NCBI GenBank assembly: GCA_024114885.1
Contig: CP099418.1
Location: forward strand, 992,001 to 1,056,000
Length of the DNA stretch: 64,000 bases
Origin: Septoria linicola
Lineage: Eukaryota; Ascomycota; Dothideomycetes; Mycosphaerellales; Mycosphaerellaceae
Direction: 5' to 3'
A model generated the notes under the pieces. That model saw nothing but the letters and a program-made list of their open reading frames with translations. It searched no databases and was not told the DNA's origin. The position numbers and the translations under genes are program-made. Position 1 is the first letter of the stretch; each line of letters opens with the position of its first letter. Below, piece after piece: positions 20,512 through 31,756 of this stretch.

Positions 20512-23158
20512 TTACTGTACAGCGCACGTCCACTTCTGTTGCTGCTCCTCCTCCTCGCCCAAAGACTCTACGTCACTTTCCTCTGCAGGCTGAAAGAACA
20601 AAGGAGCTGAATTCTGACGAACTCTTGCTAAAAGCTCCTCCCTCGGCGTGATCCGTAGCCTTTGCGGTCGAGTCTCTGTCGCCGTAGCTTGTCCTAACGG
20701 TCTTGCGTCCGTAATACGGAGCGGAGAGTCAGGACTCTCTTGTCTAGGACGCTGTGCACGGCCGGCGTTCTGTAACTCTACATCACTTCCAGGAGGTGTC
20801 TTTCGCTTCGGCGAGGGCGACTCTGAGAATTCTGAGCTGGACTGTGAGCTTATGGAGACTGGTGTTTGTGTTTGTTGGCCGCCGTCTGCTCGAGGAGTTC
20901 GGAAATCAAATGGCCTTCCAGGTGCAGACTGGCCACTTGTACGTGAAGGACGTCCTCCAGGCCTCGTGGTATCGAACGGATTCGGGCGGTCTTGGCGTTG
21001 GAAGCCGGCGCCGACTCGGACTAGACCTGCGGTGGATGAGAGGCGTGGGCGGCCGAAGAAGCTGAATCTTGTGCGGTCTCGGAGGGGGCCTACGTTTTGC
21101 TTTCGGATGGGTGGTCTGCCGGGCTTGCGAGGAAAGAGTGGAGTTCGCGCAGTACGAGGTGGTCTGTACAGTGGTCGCCAGTCATCATCGCTGTCGCTGT
21201 CGTTGCCAGGTGGGGGCTGTCCGCCAGGTCTACCGCCCGTTGGTCTTGGGGGACGTGTGTCCGTGAACGGGTCATCATCGTCCTCAGGGCCGCTGTCTAT
21301 TGCATCGTCTTCGTCGTCACTTTCTGGCTCAGGGTTCTCATCTGCCATCCATTTCGCGTACTCCTTCTTGACTAAGGCATGAGCTTTCAGTGCGTCGATC
21401 CTCTTCTTCGGGTCGAGGGTCAGCATCTTCTCTAGCACAGCTCGGAGTCTCTCAGAGTAGCCAGGTGGAAGCAGAGATCTGTCCCATCTCTTACCGCCCA
21501 TCTTGAACAGCTGAACTGTTTGAAGCACGAATGTCTTCTCTCGAGAGACCTTCTGCCAGCGCCTGAGAGAGATGTTGCCAGGATCGATCCAGATACCTCC
21601 CATAAGAGCGACGACTACAGCGCCAAGAGACCAGATGTCACTTCTGCCGCCGATTGGCAAACACTCAGTGGTACTATCCTCTGGGCGGACATCGGTCTCT
21701 TGCAGGAGACTTGCCATTTTCGGATCAGTGTCGAATAACCAGGATAGCTCTGGTGCATCGTAATGCTCGTGATGAGGACGCCTTTCAGAGTCCTCCGCGT
21801 TGAAACTGTCCTTTCGCATGGGAGATTCGAGTGGCCCGAAGGAACGAACATCGAGGACAACAGCCCGCGAAAAGTTCCCCAGTTTGATAGTTCCATACTT
21901 CACGTCTGGTTTGAGGGGTCGACTCAGCCTGGTACATATCAAAGTTAGCATTGAACTGGATACTGCAACCCAGAGCAACTCTGCTCTTCAGTGCAACCCC
22001 TGTTCTGGTGCTGAGTGGCACTTACCAAATGTTGTCGGGATTGATGTTGTTGTGAATGACAGCCTTCCACTCACTCCCATCACGACGAGGTCGACTAGGC
22101 TGACCATAATGTAGCCAGCGCAACGCTTCGAGGAGCGAGATCAGGAAGTACCAGATGAAAGATTCGGCAACGCCATCTGGACGCTTCTTGAAGATGATGC
22201 TGAGCGGCTTGCCATCGACACGCTCCCACACAAGGAATGGGTGTGGAAAGACACCAGGCGTCACATCCGGCTCCGACCAGATACCTTTCAGTTGCCACTC
22301 CCTACGCTGTCGTTTCCACTGCTGCTCATTCCAGCCCGCCAATTGTGCCAGATCAGTCAGCGACTTCTCCATCAACTGTCCATCGCACTGTACGAAGTCT
22401 CCTGTCCGTGGATCACGCTTTGGCATATGACTACCATCCAAGAGTCTGACAATATGTGGATGGCTTGTGACGTGCAGCAGGTACATCAGATGCTCCCAGT
22501 CTATGTCCTTTGCATCGCCCACAATTTCGGTAGCTATGGCAGGAATGAAGTTGCGTGTCGCGCCATCATGCCACCAAGTAACCCAGCTGCGCTGTTCGCC
22601 TTGGCGCTGTGGGCTTGTGGGAACACCCATTGGAGCCATTGTCGTGCTCGAACCACTGTATCGCAGTCCAACTGGCCTCTGTAGCTTACGAGGCAACAGT
22701 TTTGGGGATTCATCTGGGATGCCAAGCCGAATGAGTGCAGTTCGAACTTCATCGGCAGGCTCTGGAGCTGGTGCGATTCGATTCGAGTACGGCGAGACCG
22801 GTGGAAACGCCCCAGGAGGTTTTGGTGTCTGCGGTACAGCAAGCGAGGCCCTATTCGCAGCTGCCGACGATGAAGGGACCATCGGACTCAGGGGCCACGT
22901 GCCAGGCGGCGGAGGTACTGGCAGAGGGCTTTGCTTCAGGCGAGGCCATCCAGTGAGCCCAAGGGGCCTCGTTGGAGTGGCAGGCTCAGGTCGAATTGGA
23001 CCGCCATTTTCAACGGGAGGTGTCAAAGCATCGTCAGGAAGTCCAAGAGTATAGCCGTGATCTGCTGGGTTGTAACGACCAGTTGGAGCTTCCACTTCTT
23101 CCGAGCTCGCGGACTCCGAAGACGTAGGACTTAATGAAGGTAGCCTGAACTCGACCAT
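20512..23158 (-). CDS. Protein kinase-fold protein, predicted pseudokinase
   Basis: Exons 23158-22026 and 21928-20512 join exactly (TG|G) to about 849 residues. The intron (97 bp) has a GTAAGT donor and GCTAAC branch site. Residues 1-210 are Pro/Ser-rich and disordered. The kinase-like domain runs from about 210 to 540: HPHIVRLLDG (beta4), LEALRWLHYGQ (alphaE), then HNNINPDNI where HRDxKxxN is expected. GNF stands in place of DFG, and an intact-looking YDAPELSW APE motif and SDIWSLGAVVVALMGG (alphaF) follow. No VAIK lysine is evident in FIPAIATEI. Loss of the HRD Asp, DFG Asp and VAIK Lys predicts no phosphotransfer. The C-terminal 300 residues are acidic then Arg/Pro-rich and disordered. The likely role is scaffold or allosteric regulator. 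Confidence 0.82.
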
Positions 23159-24220
23159 CTTTGCAGCCGACAAACAGTGCTGCTTGTCAGTCGTTAAAAT
23201 TCGAACAGAGCCCACAATGGGCAGAGAAGTACGGTTTGCACAACAAAGACATGATGATTGACACTCTCGCACCTACCGTTTCCGGCACGCTCAAGATCAT
23301 ACAAAGCCATTCCTCAATCCGGCTCTGCAACCATTGTCGCTCGTGCATCCAGCATATCCAAGAGAAAGAATACCGCGGCTTCAGTACGTGTGAGTGAGCG
23401 GAAAGGCTCTCGGCTTTCGTGCAGTGCTATGCCCTAAGTAACATACCGATCATCTGGCGATGACTTGTCTTCGCGACGTTTATGCTCGGCGTCTTGCTGT
23501 ACAGTAAGTAGCCAAGTTGGCACGCAGTAACGTCTTGTGTCAATTGAAGGAGCCTCTTGATGCTGAGGCCTGCCTTCTGTGACGCTCGAGCACTCATTCG
23601 ATAGTCAACATTGAGGAGGCATGGGCCGCATGGCCAAGCGGTGTCGGTGTGAACAGCAGGGAGCAGCTGCGCATTTGACATGTTAAATGACTGCGTCCGA
23701 TCAAGGCATGCCTGTGCCGCGCTCATCCATGTTGCGCGATGTCTTGTCTGAATCATGCACTGAGGTGGCGCGTGTTCGGCGCTGTAGTCGGGCGACATCT
23801 CTCAGCTGGTGTGCTCGCGCAGAGCAGCTAGTAGTAGTGTGAATGGTGGTGTGACTGTGGCAGCTGAGGAAGAGCACATTTCCCAAAGTGTGGCTCAGCT
23901 GCTTTCTGGTCGCGTTCACCGATAAGAGTGAATTGGGTAATGATAGTGATGATGATGATTGTCGTTCACCGGCTGTCTCAGCGCAGCCCAAAGACAGCGG
24001 CGAACTCTCGTGTCGGACGGCCATGCGCCCCAGCACAGGCCGAAAGACAAATGCACACAGACTTGCTGCAAATCTGAACTCAGCAGAGGTGCGAGGCTGG
24101 GTTGACCTGGACGAAGAGCTGCATATGGTGTCATCTTGCAGCTTTTTCAAACACGCCCACCCTATTCTAGTTCTCCGGGGCTGACTACTACGGCCTGCTG
24201 GTCGCCTGCGCTCAGCCATC
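23159..24220. other. Divergent intergenic region
   Basis: Promoter region between the pseudokinase (minus) and the Arg/Asp/Tyr-rich protein (plus). Open frames here (for example 23701-24222 minus) show no recognisable features. Confidence 0.5.
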
Positions 24221-25402
24221 ATGAGCTACATCGACGACGACTACCATCGTGACCATCGTTCTCGCAACAGAAACAACCCCGCCGCCCACATGTCTGCCGG
24301 TGCGCCGTACCCCGATTACAGCAACAGCAACAACGCCAATAGCAGCAACCATTATCCTCGCGGCGATATGATGGACGACTTCGGCCCAGAAACCCGTGGT
24401 CGTCCGGCTGCTGCGCCCGGTCTCGACGCTTCTGCTGATCCACACTTGCCTCCACGTCCACCGCTTGGCGAGACTCTCAAACCTGCATTGAAGAGAGAGA
24501 ACTCTCGCTCGCGACTGGCACCTAACGAACGACCTCAGTTCCCCGACGAAGCATCATACTTGGGTGGCCGCGCTCCTGATCTTGAGGCCAAAAACCGCCC
24601 TCGTGACCAGAAGTTCCGCGATCTCAGGGACGGCTACGAAAGTGAGGAGGGCGAGAACCACAAAGGCTCCAAGTACACGCCGCGCAACAAGATGCCGCGC
24701 AGCAACGACGACGACTTGGCATACGACGACCGCAAGCGTCGTCCAAGAAGAAACGACTACCCACCACCAGACAGCGCCATCTCCGGTACCACTCGCGGTG
24801 GCGGCGGCTACGATGATCCACCACCACGGCGGAGGAGGGACCGAGACGAGCGACCACAGTACGATGATGACTACCCACCGCCGCGCAGGCGAGGAGACCG
24901 TCCACCGCCAGTAGAGTACGGAGCTGAACCCATTCCCTCACGTCAGAAGAGTGAAAGACGTCCTCGACCGCGCCGTGACTACGACGATTACTCCGATGAA
25001 GAAGACTATCGTCCACGTCGTCGACGTGGGACCAGTGCGGATGGAGGCCATGGCAGGCGTCCGCGTGACTATGATGATGGGCCGTACTACTCAGATGAGC
25101 CTCGCAGACGGCGCGATGACGACTATGATCGTGCGCCTGCTCGACGTCGAGATTCTAGCAGAAGAAGGAGAGACGACTATGACGATTACGACAGGTACGA
25201 CGACCGAGACAGAGATAGGCGGGGTGGCCGAGACAGTAAAACACCAAAGGAGATCAAAATCGGCAAATACGACATCGGACCATGGGTGGAGAAGGGACAA
25301 AAGCATTGGACAACTATTGCACCCATCTTGACTCCGATCGTGTTGGCACAGATTCGCAAGATGGGCAGCGGTGGAGGCGGAGGCGGCGGCGGGCGTCGCT
25401 AG
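24221..25402 (+). CDS. Arg/Asp/Tyr/Pro-rich low-complexity protein, unknown function
   Basis: One exon, ATG at 24221, 393 residues. The N-terminus is Asn/Ser/Tyr-rich. The centre alternates DYDDYSDEEDYRP-type acidic-aromatic patches with RRRRD basic patches and PPPRRRG blocks, like RNA-binding or phase-separating tails. Near the C-terminus is an ordered-looking segment (EIKIGKYDIGPWVEKGQKHW, then a hydrophobic TIAPILTPIVLAQI helix) before a Gly8 run and RR. This C-terminal block is the part most likely to be conserved. No known domain is recognised. It could be a nuclear or membrane-associated RNA-related factor; that is a guess from composition. Confidence 0.75.
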   Translation: MSYIDDDYHRDHRSRNRNNPAAHMSAGAPYPDYSNSNNANSSNHYPRGDMMDDFGPETRGRPAAAPGLDASADPHLPPRPPLGETLKPALKRENSRSRLAPNERPQFPDEASYLGGRAPDLEAKNRPRDQKFRDLRDGYESEEGENHKGSKYTPRNKMPRSNDDDLAYDDRKRRPRRNDYPPPDSAISGTTRGGGGYDDPPPRRRRDRDERPQYDDDYPPPRRRGDRPPPVEYGAEPIPSRQKSERRPRPRRDYDDYSDEEDYRPRRRRGTSADGGHGRRPRDYDDGPYYSDEPRRRRDDDYDRAPARRRDSSRRRRDDYDDYDRYDDRDRDRRGGRDSKTPKEIKIGKYDIGPWVEKGQKHWTTIAPILTPIVLAQIRKMGSGGGGGGGGRR

Positions 25403-26098
25403 GAGCGAGTGCTTGAGGACCTCCTTCGCGAATCACGTTATTAGGCGCGATCTCTGCGGTGGCATAGAAATTGGCAATGTGGGGCAGAGGTTGCATTGCT
25501 CACGCTGAGCGGAAGGGTACATGAGCAGCCAAGGCGCTGCAGTCTTGCATAATGAGAATCACGATACGGCGACACAGGAGGACTTTCGCGGGCGAGCACG
25601 ATACCTATGGTTATTTGAAACCTCAACTCAGCTCAATCTGGGCTCGAATCAGTAGAGAAGTAATGGCGATGGGGAGGGCGTTTCTGAGACTGACTACATA
25701 AAAAGAGTGAAATACAGGCAGGAAAATCGATTCTCTGACAGAATAGTCACCCGTAGGCGTTGAGACACGCGAAGCTGCATGTAGTCGCAGCGCACTATCC
25801 ACTTCTTATCGCGGAGGAAGGAGCGATCGCAGCGAAAGACTTGGACGCGACAGCTAACACTAATCAAAGAGATGCAGATTTGTGCGACGCAGCGACCGCG
25901 ACACGCGCGAAAACCGCGAAGCTGCAATGCATACATGGAAATGTGATAGATCTCGTCGACGCGCTTCGGGTACCTGCTGCAGCCTGGGCGGAACAACGGC
26001 AAGCATGGACCAGCACCGTTTGACAAACTTCCAAGTGCAGCTCAAGCTCACTTCATCTCGACGTCGAAGGCTCGCAGTCAGTAGCGGCACAGTGAAAG
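25403..26098. other. Intergenic region
   Basis: 3' flank of the preceding gene and promoter of the gene at 26099. No gene supported. Confidence 0.5.
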
Positions 26099-28897
26099 AT
26101 GGTGGCCTACGTCTCCTTCACCTTCGAGGAGCTCGACGAAGAGGACGGCACTCCTTGCAAGTGCTGCCGCTTCAACAGAGGCACAGGTGCGAAATTCACG
26201 TTGTCTGGGATGTTCGCGAGCTAAACAGAGACAGATCTGCCCATTCCCACTGACCTCAGTGTCGAGGAGATCCAACGCGCCACAAAGCACTTTTCTGCAT
26301 CCATCTTCAAGGATTGGACCAAGCTGAACGCGATTTTGAAGCGTTATGAGGCCGTCATCCAGAAGCGATGGATGTACGTATCTCTGTCTGCTCGGCTCCC
26401 TCGCGACTCACTGACATGTATATAGGAAGAAAGGTTTGAAGCAGCGACGCGAGATCTTGCTTCGTGCGTGGCCCGGCATGTCTTCCACTCATCGCCCCGA
26501 CTTCAAAAACTTGAGGACACTCAAGAAGCACGTACCTCGATCACGCACTTGTTTGGCCGAAGCGTGCCTCTGGCCGTACATCAACCTCGAGGATCTCCAA
26601 AAGCGCAATCTGCTACTCATGTTCCTCAACACCCGTGGCCGTAACTTGCCTGACACCTTTCGTCTTGCTGATGTCAAGGCAGCGCACCTTGGCGATGGCT
26701 GGGATCGTGGACTTGACTTCGCAGACTCTCTTGAGGACTACTGCTGTCCCGCACACTACGTCGAGGATCACGACGAGGACGATACCTGTATGCTCTTCGA
26801 GCAGAAGCATTCGCCCCGAAAGTATGGCCGCATTGTCACTAACCACGCAAAATCCCTCAAGACGCGTCAGTACAAGTCAGTCACTGCGCCACCGCAAGAG
26901 TTCCCTTCCACATGCTAACATAAACAAGGTACCTCCGCGGGACGCATGAAGGTTTACTATCACTCGAAATCCACAAGAGCACCTATCGGTTCTTGGTGGA
27001 ATGTACAAAATTGATCTTGCACGACATCCCGCCGATAAGCTTCTTCCTTGCTCCGACAGTGCCTGAGCCGTTCATGCTTGGGCTCCCTGGTCCCAACGAC
27101 TATCCCTCCTTGAGCGCTCACTCCCTCGAAGCCGCGTATCGAGTGCCGCAAATGCTCGACCTCGAGCGTCTGAAGATGCTCGTCAGCAGCAGGCGAGAGT
27201 CTGCCGAAGACCACGTCTGGCTGTTGAAAGAGGATCCGTCATACTTCATCACGAGTCTGCGAGAGTACAACGAGCACAATGGCGACAAAGCGTCCGGCAC
27301 TTGTACCTGCTGGTACAGTGTGCTTGGCAAGATGGTCAACAATGCTTATGAGGTGTTTGTCTTCTGGGACGACATCGACAGACGCCTACACAACATGGCC
27401 TCAATCGAAGCTCAGCTAGAGCGTGCGAATGAGAAGAATGTTCGCCTCTCCAAGCAAGACGAGGACAAGTGGGCGGCATTGCTAGAAGTCCTCTGGCGTC
27501 TCATGATGATTCCTGTTTGGATGCTGCACGATGGTGTTCCAACTAGCCCTCGTCTGAGGAGCAAGTATCGCTGGTTCAGCAACGATAACTCATCCTCACC
27601 GGCCAAGGGCTCATGGGTCATCTCAGCCAAATCGTCAGACTCAGAACGTCGTCTCGACACGCTTTTCTACTCCATTCACAATGAGCATCAACGTGAGCTT
27701 CACGGCTTACTCGGCTTGGTTCAGGAAATACAATACGTAAGTCAACAGCTGTATCATGTTGATCATACATGCTAATCAATGGGATAGATGTTCGAAACTG
27801 ACCCTGAAGCCGCGAGTGTGATCGATCCATGGATCGCAACTCAATTTGCAGATGTGGCACTTGTCGCCGAGATTATCAATGCCGTCGATGCGCTGGCGCC
27901 CTGGTTTGACGAGCTGAAGGCTGTCTTAATCGCAGATCGACACGCAGTCCTCAAGAAGGTCAACAAGACTCGCAATCTGGTCAACAAGCTCAAGTTGGGC
28001 ATCCGTTTAGCCACGGCTGACCCCAAGCATCTCAAGTTCGACCCTCACGATCGTGATATGGTAGATTACCCAGCAGAAAAGCGACCATCAAAAGCAAAGA
28101 TTGACCAGATGAGGGTTGCTGAGAAGAATCTGGACAAGTTTTGGCAGTCCATGGAGAAGGCCGTCAGTAACACGCAGGGTATCAGCCTCACAAAAGTGCT
28201 CGACTGTCGGTTGAAGGCTCCGCGCACGGTTTACAGGACGGAACCGTGGACTGAAGATCTACAAGCGCATTCTTCAACGTCTTCCTCTCCAGGTTCGCCG
28301 ATCGTTGAAGCAGCAGCGAAGCATGGTGTGCTGCTTGAGCTGGACAGTAATGTCCATCGTCCCAGCTACCGCGAGATGCCGATTCCCAAGAAGGACCTTC
28401 TCAAGACGCCCGTTAAGACGAAAGTCAAGACACACGGTAAGCCGGCTGCTCCAGATCCTCGTCGAGCCATCCCGCTTCATAATCCGCCAGAGATGGCACC
28501 GGAGGAGGTAGCGCCACCTGAGAAGATTGGCATTCCTAAGCGGGCTTTCAAGGTCTTCACAGCGTTACTTCCATCGCCAGCCGCGGCACAGCAGCAGCGT
28601 CCGGAGCTTCCGTGGGACGACTTACTCTTCGCGTTCAACGCCATCGGATTGCAGCCGGTCAAATTGTACGGAAGTGTCTGGATGTTCAGGCCTGTGCAGA
28701 AGGGCGAGATCGCCGAAACAGATGCCGGTATTCGGACTGTCGGCAAACTCAACCTCTCCAGAAGCTTTCAGTTGCATGAGCCGAAGGAGGTGAGACGTGG
28801 TGCCAAGATTCCAAAGGCCATGGTGCGCACGTTTGGCAGGCGTCTCAAGCATGCCTATGGCTGGGAGGTCGCCGAAGACATGTTCGCGTGCGATTGA
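26099..28897 (+). CDS. Uncharacterised fungal protein, 864 residues (five exons)
   Basis: Exons 26099-26186, 26229-26373, 26426-26869, 26929-27736 and 27788-28897 join in frame throughout. The N-terminus MVAYVSFTFEELDEEDGTPC is followed by a helical domain with paired cysteines (DYCCPAH), a middle helical region with TSLREYNEHNG, GTCTCWYSVLGKMVNNAYEVFVFWDDI, and a basic, proline-rich linker. The C-terminal domain (about residues 770-864) reads WDDLLFAFNAIGLQPVKLYGSVWMFRP and ends in KIPKAMVRTFGRRLKHAYGW. This C-terminal pattern recurs in a family of ascomycete proteins often labelled only as hypothetical or 'ipa' proteins; that label is from memory and gives no function. The acceptor of exon 4 is AAG, not YAG. 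Confidence 0.75.
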
Positions 28898-29819
28898 CGC
28901 GCGGTGAATGGAAGTATGACGACTGCTGAGGATGCATTTGTAGGCTGAAAAGGAAGGAGCGTATGCAAGGCAATACGCTCGTGGCTTGTGCGTGGGAACG
29001 AATCATGGCGGCATGGAAGGATCGAAACCTCCAGATTAGCCGCGTGATCGCGTGTTTGCGATTGAGCTTGTTCACAATATTCTAGAATGTATTGATACCC
29101 TGCATGACTGGCCGGAAGCAAGGTGTCAACTCCGGTGATATGATCAATGACACATCTATCATAGCATGTTTTATCTTGTCATGTCACGAATCTCCCCAGC
29201 TCGACTCCAGAGGCAGACGACGACTGCGCGTTTACGTGAACGCAGCTCTCTTGATGGCCACACTGGAACAGCGGTTGAAGCAGATTCGGCGACTCACATG
29301 ACCGGAAAGACATGCGGCTGGACGAAACCATTTCAGGATCATGAAGCCAAGTTGAAACGATGCATCACATGTTTCTAAGGATTCGTAGCGTCAGAAGATC
29401 GACAACGTTTGCACCGGCTTCCGCCAATCCTTGCATTAGCTTCCTGTCTCAATCCTTGGCCCGTCAAATCTTCACATGTACCCGAACATCCATGATACAT
29501 ACATCATAAAGTTTTACTCTCGCAGACAGCAAAGCAAAGCACCGCCCAAGAGTGCATACCTATACCCATAACAAATGCCCAAAGAACTTTTCTTGCGCCG
29601 ACCAGCCAGCAGGCAACAGCCACACTGCCCAACTCCCATTCGCCGACCACCATATGTACGCCTTCGCTTGTGTTACGCCATTGTTCGCTCAGACCGACCG
29701 GGTATCATAACCTTCGCTTGCCTCGCTGCGCATGTGAGTCCCATCTCACATGCCTTTCCAATCTTCCCAACAGAAAACAAACATTGCGAAGCAAAAGCGA
29801 TGGAAGAACAGCGACTGCT
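28898..29819. other. Convergent intergenic region
   Basis: 3' flanks of the 864-residue protein (plus) and the zinc-ribbon gene (minus). I see no gene in this stretch. Confidence 0.5.
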
Positions 29820-30145
29820 CTAGACTTCGGTTCCGCACTGCGGACATCTCTTGCCTGGTATGACCCAAATGGTTTGACCTCGAGCCTGGCAGTTTGGGCA
29901 TTTGCGGCCTGGTACCTGTTGAGAAGGATGTTAGGGCTGGACTTTGTGTGGCAATGCTGATGTTTCAAGGCTGAGTAGCTTACTGGACGTTCACGAATGG
30001 CCATGCTGGGTGAAGGCTGTGATGTGACGATCTTTGCGCAGGTTTCCGATTCCACGCTCTCGTTGGATGAGCATGCTGATAGAGGCGGGAGCTGCTCGAT
30101 GCCGAGGCGGAGGAGCGTCTCGTAGCGTTGGGCGTTGTAGGACAT
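29820..30145 (-). CDS. 85-residue zinc-ribbon protein
   Basis: Exons 30145-29984 and 29915-29820 join at phase 0; the 68-nt intron has a GTAAGC donor and CAACAG acceptor. ATG at 30145 starts MSYNAQRYETLLRLG. The second exon encodes a compact C-terminal zinc ribbon, GRKCPNCQARG...GKRCPQCGTEV, with two CPxC knuckles 15 residues apart. The first exon is mostly helical then Ser-rich. No family name can be assigned; such small ribbons occur in RNA- and protein-binding adaptors. The longer frame upstream to 30313 begins without better support. Confidence 0.65.
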
Positions 30146-31756
30146 CTTGGGAAAGACCGAAAGTGGTAGGTGATCGAAGGAGGAATCTTCAGTGAAGCAA
30201 TTGCAATGATCTCTTGTGGTTGTGTTGTTCGAACGCTTTGATATCTTTCTTGAGCGAGTGTCCCAAGGAGTCTGCGAAAATGAAAGTGTGTGAAATGAGA
30301 AGTGTTCAATCATGTATATATACAGTTTCTGTCTTTTCCAGTCTGGCCAGGTACAGGCACTGGACGGGGCACTGGGCCGGCTAGCGACTGTGTCGAGATA
30401 CAGAAAAGATGTTGTGACCTGTGCTGTGTAAACAGAGGACAGGGTGGGCGAGCTAATCTGCAGTAGCCCCCACCGCTGACTTGGATATCGATCTCACAAC
30501 CGCTCTCTACCTGGTTTTGACTCCTCTGAGCATGTCACACTAACACGGGTGAGGCTTCCACAAGCTGTGAGACCTAACTCATAAGCTTGTGCTATTCCTT
30601 GGCTACGAATTTCGACATGAGCTTCGTCAGGAACGTGCGATAGGTCATTAGGCTCTTCTAAACGTTTTTTGGACAAGACACGCATGCACAAAGGCTGGAA
30701 CGTTAAGTTCTGCTTGCCATATGCCGAACCAAAATCAAACTCAATTTGCAAAACAGGGCTTGTGTTTGGCGGTCCATCAATGCTGCTGTCCGAAACAATA
30801 TCGTCGACATCGATGTCTGCCGTATCAGACGCCGTGCATCATGCTTGCTGCCGGCAACAAAGCCGACTGCCAGGTTGATCATGAAATGGCGAAGTTTAAT
30901 CTCTCAAGTCAATGCTTGACGAGAGCGACAGGGATGCAGATGTCAGGACCCGTCTGCAAGATAGATAGTAAAATGTGTCTTCGACAGAAACAACGATGAC
31001 AAGGGATTTTCGTATCGAGCCATCGATCGTCCCCACAATGAGCGTCGCACAATCAACTCCGCGCACGCAGGCGATGATCAAATTGCGTGAGCGTGATTTA
31101 CGATGTGTGCTTTGACAACACTTGGTCCGGATTCGCTAAGAGATAGCCGCTGGAGATCCCTGCCTGATAGCAGATCCTTGACCGGGGTAATTCGACGCCT
31201 ACCTGCGTCGGCGATAGCACGACTTCATCCTGGCCACTTCTTCGTTCCGTCGTGAAGCTGTCAACATCTTCAAGATGCAGCATGGCTGTTTTGAGTTCGA
31301 AGCTCTGCAGACCTAGGATCAATGCAGCTTCAGTGGCAGGATGTACTGGAGCGACTCACCGCTTGTGGCTTTGGAAACATAATTGAGATTAGTCCTGATA
31401 CAGCACATAGCGACCATACGAACACTACGGCGACTGTGTGACTATCGTGGTTAGCTGCATAAGTCTGTCGCAGCATATGGCGTGTGATATGTGTTCTGCG
31501 ATGCGATTGAGATTTTGCCGATGTTCGGTATGTGAAGCCGGCGAAGAACCTGGTTTCTGGTAGTTGGCACAATAGATACCGGGTACTGCAGCAGGGTACC
31601 AATGTTTATTGATCATCGCAAGTGACAATGCTTCACGTGATGTGGATCTGAGCTACAATCGCAGCGTATAGGGTCGATTTGCGCCACATGCATGACTTTC
31701 GATGCACAACCTTCTCGTTGAAGAAGCACAGTAACCTCAAAGCCGATCGCTCGGAA
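30146..31756. other. Gene-poor region with coding-like remnants on the minus strand
   Basis: No complete gene recognised over 1.6 kb. On the minus strand, 30820-30494 reads continuously as protein-like sequence (including VLQIEFDFGSAYGKQNLTF), entered from an acceptor-like site near 30820. The frames at 31322-31098 and 31081-30896 also look coding-like but do not join cleanly. This may be an unrecognised multi-exon gene or a decayed one. Confidence 0.35.

Noticed and set aside
20648..21382. 244-codon plus-strand frame antisense to the kinase tail
   Set aside because: It overlaps the conserved pseudokinase coding sequence and has only Arg/Gly/Ser-rich composition mirrored from the other strand.
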